NCBI GenBank assembly: GCA_031289145.1
Contig: JAITQA010000060.1
Coordinates: 1-43,011, forward strand
Reading direction: 5' to 3'
Source: Dysgonamonadaceae bacterium
GTDB lineage: Bacteria > Bacteroidota > Bacteroidia > Bacteroidales > Azobacteroidaceae
Length of the DNA stretch: 43,011 nt
Under the pieces are notes generated by a model. That model had not been told where the DNA came from. It saw only the letters and a list, made by a program, of their open reading frames with translations, and did not search any database. A program made the translations under genes and the position numbers. Positions 26,801 through 32,560 of the stretch are shown here, in pieces (within the stretch, counting starts at the first letter, position 1; the number at the start of each line of letters is the position of its first letter).

Positions 26801-27541
26801 ACCGTACAGGGAGCAAGTTTGGTCAGCAGTAATAAATACCTTGTCAACACCCCCAACGTAACCGAAATTAGCATCAATGTTACCACAAGCGACCGGAATG
26901 CAAAAGTCGAATACAAAGGTGTAAGCGGAAAATCTTTTGTGGTAGCTGTGAATCGGGCAGGTACACAAACGGTTACATTCACGGTTGTTTCTCAGGACGG
27001 CACTAACCGCAAAGATTATACCTTCACCGTCGAACAACAATTGAACTTCGATGCGTATGTAGCAACGAAATGGGACAATACCTTTATACTGAATATTCGG
27101 AAATTTACGGAAGAAAAATTTGAGATAAACGCTTGCCGTTGGTATGAAGATGCGAAAGCCTTGGGTACCGGCTTAACTTATTCGAAAGGCAATCTCAAAA
27201 CAGATGTTTTCAAACCGGGTTCTGTCTATCATTTTGAATTGGATACAAAAGAGGGCGTCGTTCGTTCTTCAGGTAAAGTCTTTGCTGCGAAAAAGTCGAT
27301 TGAAAATAGCGCCTTACATATATATCCCAATCCGGTGACACAAAATCAAAAACTTACGGTAGAGATTGACGAAGCAGACAACTACTTAGAGAATACGCCA
27401 ATACGGATATACAGCCTCTCCGGTGTATTTGTAAAGCAACTGAATACCACCGGCCGTTTGAGGGAAATAAACCTCTCTTTACCGGCGGGCGCATATATTC
27501 TCAAAGTAGAAGATAAGGAAATGAAAGTGATTGTGAAATAA
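23888..27541 (+). CDS. T9SS-secreted parallel beta-helix protein
   Basis: This 1217-residue protein starts with a signal peptide (MKQLFISVLFTLIAGLSAQA). Two similar halves follow, about 20-412 and 418-790. Each holds a segment on the pattern IWVA-G-Y, one with AYHV and LLDGFT-TGG, and runs of beta-helix repeats such as GGGIYN...SP.LTNVTISGN. Next come Ig-like modules (about 795-960), a cadherin-like beta-sandwich (about 980-1050, with KVEYKGVSG and GTNRKDYTFTV), and a C-terminal type A T9SS sorting domain (HIYPNPVTQ, IRIYSLSGVFVKQL, LPAGAYILKVEDKEMKVIVK). Export by type IX secretion and surface attachment are therefore likely. Beta-helices of this kind bind or cut polysaccharides, but no catalytic site is recognised. 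An outer-membrane barrel gene follows 18 bp downstream. Confidence 0.9.
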   Translation: MKQLFISVLFTLIAGLSAQATVRYVKIGGSVDANNAINAVSWTAACPDLQAVINVSNAGDVIWVAAGIYKPIRRADNLTVISLNNRNNAFVLKKDVKIFGGFAGTETALDQRTGTPANASTLSGDIDGNTILNNKNAYHVIVSVGDAGAALLDGFTVTGGYALEPEDDNTNITVNGESVWRLAGGGINCHNSSPALTNLIIKNNTAEIYGGGIYNRNGASPQLTNVTISGNTAAFGGGIANYGNTSPQLTNVLVSGNSAEVGGGIYNYYNASPLLTNVTISGNAASEIAGGVYNQTSSSPIHHNTIIWGNGQTDVFNFESNPVYAYSLVTGQTQAGSNGNMDGNTNPLFEQGIGSNQAPTTNGDYRIKLTSPLLNKGSNALYLADRKIANFNNETDLSGNSRLYANTIDLGAYEFPIHIQPSADGTVYVKAGANGDGSSWANAYPNLAYPLMIAKEFAIVKRIWVASGTYYPEYKAAETDNTGQTTDRDKSFVLVKNIAVYGSFAGNETSPDQRPVTAANTTILSGDLNKNGAVDANDAYHVVIAAGDVGSALLDGFTITGGNTSAYSNNYISVNGEQITRHGGGGIHVAHASPHFNRLTIRNNFATYGGGVYCIKAASPTLTNILVRNNSATETGGGIFSSASSPVFANTTVVNNTAKTGNGIYNASTSSTRFYNAILWNNGTNGIFNESAGTLTYSYSVVQNAQTGGKWNTAIGSDGGGNIDVDPLFTNVSANNFNLEPCSPAINTGNNDLYLSAALVSSFANEKDLAGASRLISTRVDMGAFEASVIKIRPTLTPAPSQTITFGGKVNIFTLTGTPPWTVVYNDGSNNKTLTGLTTPTYTLTPTAVGVYTFAPISVQDVNCSNTLLSGTTVITVEKAQQTIKFTPPTVMQVEKNIYTLTATATSGLPVLFKLRPADSELAEITGNNLRLKQSGSIVVTAYTAANPNYFDAPEVPVTISLTSNNISASFTVQGASLVSSNKYLVNTPNVTEISINVTTSDRNAKVEYKGVSGKSFVVAVNRAGTQTVTFTVVSQDGTNRKDYTFTVEQQLNFDAYVATKWDNTFILNIRKFTEEKFEINACRWYEDAKALGTGLTYSKGNLKTDVFKPGSVYHFELDTKEGVVRSSGKVFAAKKSIENSALHIYPNPVTQNQKLTVEIDEADNYLENTPIRIYSLSGVFVKQLNTTGRLREINLSLPAGAYILKVEDKEMKVIVK

Positions 27542-27559
27542 TAAAATAAGATATAGAAT

Positions 27560-28423
27560 ATGAAAAAAATAATTTTATTAACAACGGGTTTACTTTGCTG
27601 CCTGCTGCTATTCGGCCAATCGAGACATGAGTTTAGTATTTATGGCGGATTTGGTTCATCAGGTCTGAAATATGAAATCAATGAGGGAGACAGGAGCAAT
27701 GTCACCGGAGGTACATACGGGTTGGGGTATACCCTCTTTTTTAATGAGCATTTCGGTTTTGCTACCGGTATCGGCTGGTCTACCTACAAATCGAAAGCGG
27801 AGATCTACGATACGGATTGTATAATTCCCGATTTGGATGATGGTGATGATATTTACAATATTTACGAATTGCAGACGAAAATTAATTGGTACACAGAAAA
27901 ACAACGTTTAAAAGTTTTCAATATCCCACTGCTGATTCAATACCAAAGTAAAGGTAAAACCAAGTTTTACCTGCAAACGGGTATCAAATTGGCTTTCCCT
28001 TCAAGTGCGGGTTTCGAAAGCGAAAATTATTCGCTTACCAACGCGCGTTATTATCCGGATTTAGATAATCCGCCGATAACGGAACCTACTTTCGAAGGTT
28101 TAGGTAATTTCGAAGACAGGAGTTCAAAAGGAGACCTTGATTTTAAAACCGCTACTATTTATAATTTGGAAATGGGTCTCAAATGGTCTTTAGGAGGTAG
28201 CACTGCGCTTTATACCGGTATCTATTTAGATTCCGGACTGAATAATATCCATAACGAAAGTCAGCAATTTTTTATCAAACCCAACAAGGAAGACCCGGAA
28301 AATTTTTCAAATTACAGCATTCTTGAGGCGCAAAGCGAACCCGGAAAAAGTTTTGTTGAAAAAGTAAAACCGTTCGCGATTGGTTTGAATTTCAGGTTGT
28401 CATTCGGAACAGGGAAGTTTTAA
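27560..28423 (+). CDS. Outer-membrane beta-barrel protein (PorT/OmpA-barrel type)
   Basis: The 287-residue product has a signal peptide (MKKIILLTTGLLCCLLLFGQ) and alternating amphipathic strands with many aromatic and Gly residues (HEFSIYGGFGSSGLKYE, GTYGLGYTLFFNEHFGFATG, VFNIPLLIQYQSKGKTKFYL). It ends in FAIGLNFRLSFGTGKF, the usual last strand of a small outer-membrane barrel. The start is 18 bp after the T9SS beta-helix gene, so the two are probably co-expressed. It may anchor or help display the beta-helix protein; that is inference. A long inverted repeat follows the stop. Confidence 0.85.
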   Translation: MKKIILLTTGLLCCLLLFGQSRHEFSIYGGFGSSGLKYEINEGDRSNVTGGTYGLGYTLFFNEHFGFATGIGWSTYKSKAEIYDTDCIIPDLDDGDDIYNIYELQTKINWYTEKQRLKVFNIPLLIQYQSKGKTKFYLQTGIKLAFPSSAGFESENYSLTNARYYPDLDNPPITEPTFEGLGNFEDRSSKGDLDFKTATIYNLEMGLKWSLGGSTALYTGIYLDSGLNNIHNESQQFFIKPNKEDPENFSNYSILEAQSEPGKSFVEKVKPFAIGLNFRLSFGTGKF

Positions 28424-28449
28424 GCTGAAAGCAACCGTCATTTATTCGG

Positions 28450-28497
28450 ACAAATCGGCGTCAATACAATGTGTAGCATGTAGTGACGCCGATTTGT
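28450..28497. terminator. 14-bp inverted repeat between convergent genes
   Basis: ACAAATCGGCGTCA (28450-28463) and TGACGCCGATTTGT (28484-28497) are perfect reverse complements with a 20-base spacer. It sits between the barrel gene (plus) and proB (minus), ending one base before the proB stop codon. T-runs on either side are weak, so it is a terminator-like hairpin without full proof. Confidence 0.6.
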
Positions 28498-28498
28498 G

Positions 28499-29587
28499 TT
28501 ATTGGCGTAAGTCCAAGCAAAGGTAGTCGTAATGGATAACCGGCTTATTCCCTTTTTTGCCGATTAATTCGCGTGCTTTCACACTATCATAACTCACTTT
28601 TCCCAAGCCAATCTGTCGCAACTTATCGTCATATATCCTGACAATATCATCTTTTTCAAACACGCCTTTTACGGCGACAATTCCTACGGGCAACAGCGAT
28701 GTCGCTTTTTCATCCGATAAAACTTTGGCGGCATCGGCATTGATATGGATTTCCCCCTTGGCGAAACTCTCGGAATGGGCTATCCATTTTTTGATTCCGG
28801 AAGAAACTTTGGGTGAAGGAATAAAACGCGAACACAGCACATCCTGATTTTTTTCCAATAAACGGGGAAGAACAGCCTCTGTTTTTCCATTGGCGATGAT
28901 TACCTCAATTCCTTCTCCGGCAACTTTTCGCGCGATACGGTATTTAGTCAACATACCTCCCCTGCCGAAGGTAGATTTACCGGTTTGAATACAAGCGGTA
29001 ATATCATTCGACAGGTCTATCTCTCGAATAATTTCCGCCGTGGAATCGCCGGGAGAGCCATTGTATATGCCGTCGACATTACTCAAAAGAATCAACATCT
29101 CCGCATCCATCATTGCGGCAATCATTCCGGAAAGTTCATCATTATCGGTAAACATCAGTTCTGTAACGGCAATCGTATCATTCTCGTTCATAATCGGAAT
29201 AACCTTGTTTTCCAACATCACGTTTACACAGTTTTTTTGATTCAGGTAATGTCTCCTTGTACCTAAACTCTCTTTCGTCGTCAGTACCTGACCGCAGGCA
29301 ATGCCGTGCGCTTTGAAAAAGTCGTAGTAGCGGTTCATTAACTTAGCCTGTCCTACAGCAGCATACAATTGACGCGCCGATACGTCGTCTAAGCGGCCTT
29401 TTACCTTTATTTCATTCCTTCCGGAAGCCACAGCGCCCGATGAGATAAGAATTATTTCCAATCCGTTCCGGTGAAGAAACGCAATCTGGTCGACTAAGGA
29501 CGACATCCGCGTTACATCAAGCGTACCGTCTGCCCGAGTCAATACATTGCTACCTATTTTTATGGCAAGCCGTTTTATTCCATACAT
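28499..29587 (-). CDS. proB: Glutamate 5-kinase
   Basis: This enzyme of about 362 residues phosphorylates glutamate, the first step of proline synthesis. The kinase domain shows IKIGSNVLTRADG, ISSGAVASGRNE, AVGQAKLMNRYYDFF, PIMNENDTIAV, DNDELSGMIAAMMDAEMLILLS and the K-loop region GTGKSTFGRGGMLTK (here QTGKSTFGRGGMLTK). The C-terminal 90 residues (INADAAKVL, then LPVGIVAVKGVFEKDDIV) are a PUA domain. No proA follows, so the next enzyme is encoded elsewhere. The ATG at 29587 is preferred over a TTG three codons earlier. Confidence 0.95.
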   Translation of the reverse strand: MYGIKRLAIKIGSNVLTRADGTLDVTRMSSLVDQIAFLHRNGLEIILISSGAVASGRNEIKVKGRLDDVSARQLYAAVGQAKLMNRYYDFFKAHGIACGQVLTTKESLGTRRHYLNQKNCVNVMLENKVIPIMNENDTIAVTELMFTDNDELSGMIAAMMDAEMLILLSNVDGIYNGSPGDSTAEIIREIDLSNDITACIQTGKSTFGRGGMLTKYRIARKVAGEGIEVIIANGKTEAVLPRLLEKNQDVLCSRFIPSPKVSSGIKKWIAHSESFAKGEIHINADAAKVLSDEKATSLLPVGIVAVKGVFEKDDIVRIYDDKLRQIGLGKVSYDSVKARELIGKKGNKPVIHYDYLCLDLRQ

Positions 29588-29596
29588 TTTTAACAA

Positions 29597-29941
29597 ATAA
29601 TTTTTCTTGTTAATATTCAGTCACTTATACTTATATAAAAATAAAAACTGAAAATAAAAAAAATAAAAAATAAAAAAATAGTTTCGATTTATTTGTGAGA
29701 TATATTTTTTATCAGTACATTTGCATATACATCAAGCGTGATGTATTTATTTTCAACTATTACAAGCCGCATTTTGTCGATTGGAAAACTCATCAAAAAT
29801 AACACAATTCCGAGACAAGCTTTACCGGGAATGGCGGGCCGCAACCTTAGGGTCAAGTTTTATGCTCAGCGGATTACAAATACGGTATCGCTCTCAAATC
29901 CTGTCATACGGAGTTTTGCATATCCACTGATGCGGCTTTTC
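29597..29941. other. Non-coding region with orphan promoter
   Basis: This 345-bp stretch lies between proB and the nitroreductase 3' end; both genes are on the minus strand. The first 120 bases are very AT-rich. It then holds a plus-strand promoter (29692-29723) and a palindrome (29727-29746). The following 190 bases have no convincing gene on either strand; an 88-codon plus-strand frame (29738-30004) runs antisense into the nitroreductase gene and resembles no family I know. Confidence 0.5.
29692..29746 (+). promoter_or_regulatory. Orphan promoter with palindrome at the start site
   Basis: TTTG (29692-29695) and TACATTTG (29716-29723) are 20 bp apart, an ideal Bacteroidetes promoter on the plus strand. 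ATACATCA (29727-29734) and TGATGTAT (29739-29746) form a perfect palindrome with a 4-base spacer, right where transcription should start. No gene is seen downstream in this orientation. Confidence 0.5.
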
Positions 29942-30544
29942 TTATTGCTGATAGCCAACGGTCTGGGTCAGCAACACTTCCTGTTTGTCATTCAACGTCA
30001 GTAATTTATGCAAACCATCCTTGTCGTATGAGCCGCGAACGACAGTAATCAAACCTTCCGAAGCACAGAAAAGATAAATATTCTGGGAAATAAATCCACA
30101 ATCCGTTAGCGCTGCATCCCGGTTAGATGCTTTGTCCAGATTCGCAACAAAAATAAAATTAAGCGGAGCTGTTGTCACAAAAGCTTGCATTCCGGTCATT
30201 GCCTGATGGTTGCCGGAAACTTTCAAAATCAGCTTGTTTTCTTTCGCTTCATAAAAATAAACGCCCGATTGTAAAGAAATGTACAAATCAATCTCTTGTC
30301 TATCCTGCGAAGTAGGAACCGTTCTTTTATTTTCCCGGTTAAATCCGTAAGCAGCCCATGCCAAATCGGCAATCGTTTGTAAACTCAAGTCTTTGGCAGA
30401 GAAATTCCGGTTGCTTTGCCGGTCATTGAAAGCTTCCATCAAGGGTTTTCCGCCTGTTTTCTGCGGTGCAGGCAATTGTATATCCTGTGCCATACAGGAA
30501 ACAGATAAACTTAACAATGCAAAAGAAAAAAATAATTTGTTCAT
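29942..30544 (-). CDS. Periplasmic nitroreductase-like (SagB-type) protein
   Basis: This 200-residue protein has a signal peptide (MNKLFFSFALLSLSVSCMAQ). The rest matches the nitroreductase/SagB-type fold: MEAFNDRQSNRNFSAKDLS, the usual 'RRS.R.f' FMN-binding start, LADLAWAAYGFNR (here IADLAWAAYGFNR), then DCGFISQNIYLFCASEGL near the end. Such proteins bind FMN and carry out NAD(P)H-linked reductions, but this branch is exported. It is therefore probably periplasmic, and the substrate is unknown. It is monocistronic. The gene lies next to a RiPP-like peptide gene, but the signal peptide argues against a role as a cytoplasmic peptide-modifying enzyme. Confidence 0.85.
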   Translation of the reverse strand: MNKLFFSFALLSLSVSCMAQDIQLPAPQKTGGKPLMEAFNDRQSNRNFSAKDLSLQTIADLAWAAYGFNRENKRTVPTSQDRQEIDLYISLQSGVYFYEAKENKLILKVSGNHQAMTGMQAFVTTAPLNFIFVANLDKASNRDAALTDCGFISQNIYLFCASEGLITVVRGSYDKDGLHKLLTLNDKQEVLLTQTVGYQQ

Positions 30545-30619
30545 GATTGAAGTAATTTTAAAGTGAATTTGTGCCTTTTTTTATATTTTATGTCCTTTTT
30601 TTCTTTTAAAAGAACACCA

Positions 30620-30627
30620 CAAATGTA
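30620..30627 (-). promoter_or_regulatory. -7 element of the nitroreductase-like gene
   Basis: TACATTTG on the minus strand fits TAnnTTTG, about 75 bases upstream of the ATG. No clear TTTG is seen at -33. Confidence 0.45.
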
Positions 30628-30642
30628 CCATTTTTTTTTGAT

Positions 30643-30858
30643 TTGGAAGGATATAATCTGAAAAAACGCTATATTTGTGACGTCAATGCAGAAATACAAT
30701 CTTTCTTGCCGGACTATTTTATTCAAATCAACAAAAACTGCATTGTAAATGGAGAAAAAGTAAAGTCTATTGTTGCCAAAGACAGAAAAGTAAAGGTGGG
30801 TGGGGAGTTTTTTGCTTACTCAGTGTCGGGAGGCAAAGTATTCAAGTATTATTACTAA
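30643..30858 (+). pseudogene. Truncated LytTR-type DNA-binding domain
   Basis: The 71-codon frame has no ATG; only a TTG could start it, and an in-frame stop lies at 30607. Its sequence (AEIQSFLPDYFIQINKNCIV, then NGEKVKSIVAKDRKVKV and AYSVSGGKVFKYYY) has the C-terminal half pattern of LytTR domains: 'L...FiRihrsyiVN...I..i......v.v.......vS'. The N-terminal half of the domain and any receiver domain are absent, and the nearby DNA holds no remainder. It is either a gene remnant or, less likely, a very small regulator. It lies 278 bp upstream of the peptide precursor gene, on the same strand. The LytTR assignment is by pattern only. Confidence 0.45.
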
Positions 30859-31061
30859 ATTTGTCACATAAAAGTAATGAATCTTTTTTTACAACTATTT
30901 TAGGAGCGCCACCTAAAGACTGTTGGTAAAAATGCCTCCTTGAGAGGTCGAGTCATACGCTTTCGAATCGTTAAATGAAATTATAAACTTTAAAATCATC
31001 AAGAAGGCGCAACAAAGATAGGAATTATTTTCAAGAACTAAAAATCCTGTACAGTTGCAGG

Positions 31062-31093
31062 TTTGCCGGGCGTGGGCGAATACGAAAGTTTTG
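31062..31093 (+). promoter_or_regulatory. Putative promoter of the peptide-GLPGLI-OMP cluster
   Basis: TTTG (31062-31065) and AAGTTTTG (31086-31093, one mismatch to TAnnTTTG) are 20 bp apart, 42 bases upstream of the precursor ATG. This is the best candidate in the upstream 270 bp. Confidence 0.4.
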
Positions 31094-31135
31094 CAAAAAA
31101 AAAACGAATTAATAATCAATAAAATTTATTTAAGT

Positions 31136-31348
31136 ATGAAGACAAATATAAAATTAAATGCTTTGGCTTCTCAAAGTCTTTCGGGAGTCGAAATGAACCA
31201 GACTAAAGGGGGCAACAATGGCTGTTGTGCATGTGCATGTGCTTATGAAGGTCAACCCGGAGGATCCAGTTATAATGATAATGGGGGAGCTAATAGTCGT
31301 GCTGGGAAAAGTTCTCCCCAATTAGATGCACCTCTTTGGTGTCCTTGA
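31136..31348 (+). CDS. GG-Bacteroidales natural-product precursor peptide
   Basis: The 70-residue peptide starts at the ATG at 31136 (MKTNIKLNALASQSLSGVEM); upstream codons of the open frame look non-coding. The leader, residues 1-26, ends NQTKGG and fits the GG-Bacteroidales family of natural-product precursors (TIGR04149 as I recall it), usually cut after GG on export. The 44-residue core has Cys at 30, 31, 33 and 35 in GCCACACAY, a Gly/Ser/Asn-rich middle (PGGSSYNDNGGANSRAGKSSP) and a C-terminal tail with W68 and C69 (APLWCP). Related cores carry the same C-x-C-A-Y then GGSS-DN-AN pattern. No radical SAM maturase or PCAT transporter is in the window. A hairpin separates it from the GLPGLI gene downstream. 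Whether the product is modified, or what it does, is not known. Confidence 0.85.
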   Translation: MKTNIKLNALASQSLSGVEMNQTKGGNNGCCACACAYEGQPGGSSYNDNGGANSRAGKSSPQLDAPLWCP

Positions 31349-31424
31349 TCAATGTTTTTATGTCAATAATTGATCGGATAAGTTTAGATAAGTTCACTTT
31401 ATTTAATTAGTCCGATTCTTAAAC

Positions 31425-31462
31425 AAGGGGCTTTCTGTGATGATTTTATAAGAAAGCCTCTT
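31425..31462 (+). terminator. Hairpin behind the peptide gene (attenuator-like)
   Basis: AAGGGGCTTTCT (31425-31436) and AGAAAGCCTCTT (31451-31462) form a 12-bp stem with one G-U pair and a 14-base loop. No T-run follows on the plus strand, so it probably allows read-through into the GLPGLI gene and protects or enriches the precursor message. This role is inference. Confidence 0.5.
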
Positions 31463-31510
31463 TGAAATAATTAAAATTAAAAAAAAATTATAAATTTTAA
31501 AAAACAGGTT

Positions 31511-32368
31511 ATGAGAATTGGAATATTGTTAATTATGGTTCTGTTTTCAGCGAGCGGTTTGCGAGCACAAAACTTTCGTTATGCGCCAAGTTATGAAAAT
31601 CTGAACAAATACAGTGTAATTGATTCAGCTTATTTAAAATGTGCTTATAAACTAACTTATTTAAAAGACTCGCTCAAGCCGGAAGAAAAATCAAGCGATG
31701 CACAGGTATTATGGATAGGAAAGACCTGTTCCAAATATTACAGCCAATACGCTTTAGCTTACAACTTGTATGTAGTCGAATATTTAAAAAAACATGACAC
31801 TTATCCCCGAATAAAAGAAGTTGGCTCATGGACTTATGAATTATTCAAGCATTATCCGCAAGGGAAAGAAACCGTGACCGACATTGCTTCTATGCTACAG
31901 GGAAATTTTGTCTATGAAGAAGAAATGCCTGTTTTTGATTGGAAAATTACGAATGAAACGCAGGAGGTCTTGTCCTACAATTGTCAAAAAGCAACATGTT
32001 CATTCCGTGGGCGGATCTATACCGCCTGGTTTACCTTGGATATTCCGGTAGATAATGGCCCATGGAAGTTTGGCGGGCTACCGGGTTTGATTCTGAAAAT
32101 ATACGATTCGAAAAATCATTTTGTATATGAATGTGAGGGCTTGGAACAATTAAAAACCAAAGAGCCTGTTAAATTCTACAAGTTAGACTATACCAAAGTC
32201 AACCGTGAAGAACTGAATAAACTATACCGAAGGTTTCATGACGATTTTGCTGCTTATATGAAATTAAAAGGTGTAAAGGTGAATGTGATGGATCCGGAAA
32301 CAAAGAAATTTAAAACAGTGGACCATTCTTCTTCTAAACTTCCGTATAATCCGATTGAATTGGAATAA
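31511..32368 (+). CDS. GLPGLI family protein
   Basis: The 285-residue secreted protein has a signal peptide (MRIGILLIMVLFSASGLRAQ) and the family hallmark WKFGGLPGLILKI at about residues 185-197. YNCQKATCSFRGRIYTAWFT, just ahead of it, is also typical. GLPGLI proteins (TIGR01200) are found throughout Bacteroidetes, often near GG-leader peptides and TonB-dependent outer-membrane proteins; their role is not known. It should be periplasmic or on the outer membrane. It follows the peptide gene by 162 bp containing a hairpin, and precedes the large outer-membrane protein. Confidence 0.9.
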   Translation: MRIGILLIMVLFSASGLRAQNFRYAPSYENLNKYSVIDSAYLKCAYKLTYLKDSLKPEEKSSDAQVLWIGKTCSKYYSQYALAYNLYVVEYLKKHDTYPRIKEVGSWTYELFKHYPQGKETVTDIASMLQGNFVYEEEMPVFDWKITNETQEVLSYNCQKATCSFRGRIYTAWFTLDIPVDNGPWKFGGLPGLILKIYDSKNHFVYECEGLEQLKTKEPVKFYKLDYTKVNREELNKLYRRFHDDFAAYMKLKGVKVNVMDPETKKFKTVDHSSSKLPYNPIELE

Positions 32369-32510
32369 ATTTAGACTAATATGAAAAAAGAAAATATCTA
32401 TTTACACGCCGAAGACATAGCATTTTCTTTGCCCAATACGCCTCAACTTACATTTGAAGGAATAAGCGCCTTTAAAAAAAGTTTGACAAATGCCGAAGAG
32501 CATAAAAACC

Positions 32511-32546
32511 CCACTCTCCCCTCCCTTTGTGGGGAGGGGCCGGGGG
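32511..32546. repeat. GC-rich short interspersed repeat with hairpin
   Basis: CCCCTCCC (32518-32525) and GGGAGGGG (32532-32539) form an 8-bp stem inside a C-run then G-run element, strikingly different in composition from its AT-rich surroundings. Elements of this look (C-rich arm, TTTG loop, G-rich arm) recur between genes in Bacteroidetes. It lies in an open frame upstream of the outer-membrane protein, giving spurious codons. Confidence 0.6.
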
Positions 32547-32560
32547 AGAAGTCCTTTCAC

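Noticed and set aside
26249-27040. A 263-codon open frame on the minus strand
   Set aside because: It lies fully antisense to the T9SS beta-helix gene, which has a signal peptide, repeats and a sorting tail. The antisense product has no recognisable motif.
29738-30004. An 88-codon gene downstream of the orphan promoter
   Set aside because: It runs antisense into the nitroreductase-like gene, resembles no known family and has a composition unlike its neighbours. Left as a possible transcript, not a CDS.
29942-30544. SagB-type nitroreductase as a maturase of the nearby GG-leader peptide
   Set aside because: It has a clear signal peptide, so it acts outside the cytoplasm, and it is on the opposite strand with its own promoter. 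RiPP dehydrogenases work in the cytoplasm. Proximity alone is weak.
30913-31119. Minus-strand 68-codon frame upstream of the peptide gene
   Set aside because: No start signal or motif; the Cys residues are chance. A TATCTTTG on the minus strand at 31013-31020 exists, but no gene follows it.
31055-31135. N-terminal extension of the GG-leader peptide to an ATG at 31055
   Set aside because: The additional 27 residues do not look like a leader; the family starts with a short MK-rich leader, as from 31136, and the best promoter candidate overlaps the extension.
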